Shown piece after piece: positions 5,505 through 7,050 of a stretch of 7,050 bases of DNA. The notes below the pieces were generated by a model. It was not told the origin of the DNA and made no database searches. It saw nothing but the letters and a program-made list of their open reading frames with translations. This DNA comes from Nitrososphaerota archaeon (GTDB lineage: Archaea > Thermoproteota > Nitrososphaeria_A > Caldarchaeales > Wolframiiraptoraceae), in contig JAGGVM010000126.1 of the NCBI GenBank assembly GCA_021157985.1, positions 1-7,050 of the forward strand, written 5' to 3'. A program made the translations under genes and the position numbers. Numbering within the stretch: the stretch's first letter is position 1; each line of letters starts with the position of its first letter.

Positions 5505-6080
5505 ATGTATTCATGGATTCATTTCATGAGGGAGAGGATTGGGATAGCCATAGGGGCGTCCAGCGACCCTCAGCCGAAGCCGACGGCGATTGAGAAAGCG
5601 AGGAAGTTTGCCGAGAGATTGTCTGAGTATAGAGATGAAGTGGTTTTGATAACGGGTGGAGATGGAGGATTGATGAGGATCGCCTCCGAGGAGTTCTCTA
5701 AGAGAGGTGGGGTCACGGTCGGGGTAATCCCGCTTGAAGACGAATCCCTAAGCGAAGGCCATCCCAGATATAACCCGTACAATACGATAGTTATCCGAAG
5801 CGGCGCGACGTTTCAGATGAGGAGTATACCGATCGTTAGGAGCTGTCGATCCATGGTGATACTCGGGGGAGGAGCTGGGACGATGATCGAAGCCTTCCTC
5901 GCGTACATCTATGGAAAACCCTTAATCGTCTTGAAGGGAACGGGTTATCCGTCGGATAGATTGGAGGACCTCTGCGTCGATGGATACCTCGATCATAGGA
6001 GGATCGTGAAATTGAGGTTCGTCGAGGACCCTGTTGCGGCGGCCGATCTCGCCTATGAGCTTGCCAAGGCTAGGTCTTGA
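5505..6080 (+). CDS. LOG-like / TIGR00725-type Rossmann-fold protein
   Basis: This is a Rossmann-fold protein of up to 191 residues, of the 'lysine decarboxylase-like' LOG superfamily. The pattern is IGIAIGASS near the start, TGGDGGLMRIASEEF (50-64), GGVTVGVIP (68-76), MRSIPIVRSCRSMVIL (105-120) and GGGAGTMIEA (121-130). In LOG enzymes the last motif is PGGxGTxxE and takes part in binding and cleaving a nucleoside monophosphate. Here Pro is replaced by Gly, as is common in the TIGR00725 subgroup, whose function is not established. Start choice is uncertain. The ATG at 5505 has AAGGAGAT twelve bases upstream, a long spacing. The ATG at 5526 would give MRERIGIAIG, closer to the family's usual start, but lacks a ribosome site. 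The end overlaps the convergent membrane-protein gene by 11 bases. It may share a transcript with the OsmC-family gene, with no clear functional tie. Confidence 0.82.
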   Translation: MYSWIHFMRERIGIAIGASSDPQPKPTAIEKARKFAERLSEYRDEVVLITGGDGGLMRIASEEFSKRGGVTVGVIPLEDESLSEGHPRYNPYNTIVIRSGATFQMRSIPIVRSCRSMVILGGGAGTMIEAFLAYIYGKPLIVLKGTGYPSDRLEDLCVDGYLDHRRIVKLRFVEDPVAAADLAYELAKARS

Positions 6081-6609
6081 ATTGGACGTAGCATCCGATC
6101 GCGGTGAAGACTATTAGGAGGGTTAGCTGGATGATGGACGGTAAGTAGATGCCGCTTTGGGCGGCGATCTGGTTTAGCCCTGCTAGGAGTATTATGGATC
6201 CGAGGAAAGCGGTTCCAACTGTGAGGAGCTTGTTGAAGAGGATCACGACTATTATCAGCGCCGCGAGCGCGAAGAGAAGCGTGATCAAGAGGTCTCCTAT
6301 GATCGGGCGAAGGATCAGAAATGTAGCTAACCCCGCCATTAACCCAGCTCCAAACGGCAGGAGATAATAGAATATCAACCCGACTATGATGAAGCCTGCA
6401 AGAGCCGCGAAGTAGATGTAGCTCGACGAGATGAAGAGGAATGCGACTCGGAGGGCGAGTAAGGCGCCTATCAGGCCTCCGAGGAGGAAGAAGACTATCT
6501 TAACGAGCTTTCTCCCGAGGAACATGAGGATGAGGCCGAGAGCGATTAAGATTACTCCGGACGCTGTTTCTGCAATTACCAGAGAACCTAATTCACCGAT
6601 CAAGTTCAA
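6070..6609 (-). CDS. Seven-helix membrane protein, DUF4203/TMEM198-like
   Basis: This protein of about 179 residues is nearly all hydrophobic, with about seven membrane helices (near 10-31, 35-60, 63-83, 86-104, 107-125, 128-146 and 157-175) and hardly any soluble loop. The repeated pattern 'helix-LGRKLVKIVFFLLGGLIGALL' (31-51) is reminiscent of the DUF4203/TMEM198 family, where a Gly-rich pair of helices follows a short basic turn. There is no catalytic or transport signature. The start is TTG at 6609, or a second TTG at 6603, which has the weak site AAGGG at better spacing. The gene lies 58 bases after the ecfT stop on the same strand, so co-transcription is possible. Its stop at 6072-6070 lies inside the convergent LOG-like gene. 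The coding assignment is good; the family is tentative and the function unknown. Confidence 0.72.
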   Translation of the reverse strand: MNLIGELGSLVIAETASGVILIALGLILMFLGRKLVKIVFFLLGGLIGALLALRVAFLFISSSYIYFAALAGFIIVGLIFYYLLPFGAGLMAGLATFLILRPIIGDLLITLLFALAALIIVVILFNKLLTVGTAFLGSIILLAGLNQIAAQSGIYLPSIIQLTLLIVFTAIGCYVQFKT

Positions 6610-6667
6610 CCCTTAGAAGCTTCAGCCGGTATTAAGCCTTGCTGCTCTAATCCGTAATTACATTTCT

Positions 6668-7050
6668 TTATGGAATGGACAGGGTTACGAAGAGCCTGAT
6701 GTAGATCGCCGTGGCCAGGAAGAAAGCTATCAAGGCCGTTGCCGCGAAGTCCGCGGGCCTCATCTTCAACTCCTTTAGGAATGTTCTTTTCTTGCTTGCT
6801 CCGAAGCATTTAACCTCCATGGCCTCTGCGAGCTCGTAGCTTCTCCTCAAGACGTTGACTATCAGGGGGACGAGTATTGGGATATACTTCTTGATCCTGC
6901 TCAGGGGGCTTCCCTTATCCAGCTCGAGACCTCGGGATCTCTGCGCATCCATTATCGTTTGAAGCTCTTCAGCGAGAACAGGTGTAAACCTTATCGCCGA
7001 GATCAAAGCGAAGGAATAGACGTACGGCACTCTGAGCTTCGTGAGCGTCA
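6668..7050 (-). CDS. ecfT: EcfT transmembrane subunit of an energy-coupling factor transporter, C-terminal part
   Basis: This is the membrane coupling subunit of an ECF-type ABC transporter, which takes up vitamins or metal ions together with EcfA ATPases and a substrate-binding S component. The frame runs off the window edge, leaving about 126 codons. Visible are LRVPYVYSFALISAIRFTP, the first coupling-helix motif AQRSRG (about residues 35-40 of the visible part) and the second, AMEVKCFG (76-83). EcfT normally carries two Ala-Arg-Gly-type motifs that contact the ATPases; in the second one the Arg is Lys and the following Gly is Cys here. A final membrane helix (ADFAATALIAFFLATAIYIR) and the C-terminus follow. 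The GTG at 7030 could be mistaken for a start, but conserved family sequence precedes it. ATPase and S-component genes would be expected upstream, outside the window, so the substrate is unknown. Confidence 0.9.
   Translation of the reverse strand, partial: TLTKLRVPYVYSFALISAIRFTPVLAEELQTIMDAQRSRGLELDKGSPLSRIKKYIPILVPLIVNVLRRSYELAEAMEVKCFGASKKRTFLKELKMRPADFAATALIAFFLATAIYIRLFVTLSIP

Noticed and set aside
6606..6809. Minus-strand frame overlapping the end of ecfT
   Set aside because: It is in another frame of the same strand as ecfT, with unrelated composition and no motif. The ecfT frame is supported by family signatures.
1..7050. Search by eye for tRNA genes, CRISPR repeats, insertion-sequence ends and defence genes
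   Set aside because: No T-loop-like motif in a cloverleaf context, no regularly spaced repeats, no transposase and no known defence domain were seen. The gaps between genes are at most about 126 bases.

Overview
The window looks like chromosomal DNA from an archaeon. The evidence is an archaeal-type, metal-dependent phosphoglycerate mutase (ApgM family), promoter-like TATA boxes placed so that two mRNAs would start almost at the start codon, GGTGA/GAGGTG ribosome sites elsewhere, GTG and TTG starts, and very tight gene packing. Proteins are rich in Lys, Glu and Arg, which would suit a thermophile, but I cannot assign a lineage. Almost all of the sequence is coding. No RNA gene, insertion sequence, CRISPR array or origin was recognised.

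Layout: (1) At 1-1108 on the plus strand, the end of a cysteine desulfurase (iscS/nifS type) overlaps a short ThiI-like PP-loop sulfurtransferase that lacks the usual N-terminal tRNA-binding domains. Together they form a sulfur-transfer pair, most likely for tRNA 4-thiouridine and/or thiazole sulfur. (2) At 3400-1117 on the minus strand there is a three-gene operon: a CCG-domain (HdrB/LutA-like) protein with an altered cysteine set, a LutB-like LUD-domain protein with two 4Fe-4S sites, and a 59-residue zinc-ribbon protein. The first two are coupled by an ATGA overlap and probably pass electrons from oxidation of a 2-hydroxyacid or similar substrate. (3) At 3527-4768 on the plus strand is apgM, which is glycolytic/gluconeogenic and divergent from the operon. 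(4) At 4951-4754 on the minus strand is a small helical, SHOCT-like protein whose end overlaps the end of apgM. (5) At 5051-5455 is an OsmC/Ohr-family protein, followed by a LOG-like (TIGR00725-type) Rossmann protein ending at 6080, both on the plus strand. (6) At 7050-6070 on the minus strand are the C-terminal part of an EcfT vitamin-transporter subunit and a seven-helix membrane protein resembling DUF4203/TMEM198.

The genes do not form one pathway. The window reads as ordinary core and metabolic archaeal sequence. The points most worth a second look are the THUMP-less ThiI, the unusual cysteine pattern of the CCG protein with its tiny zinc-ribbon partner, and several convergent gene pairs whose ends overlap or nearly touch. 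I found no strong sign of a new multi-gene system.
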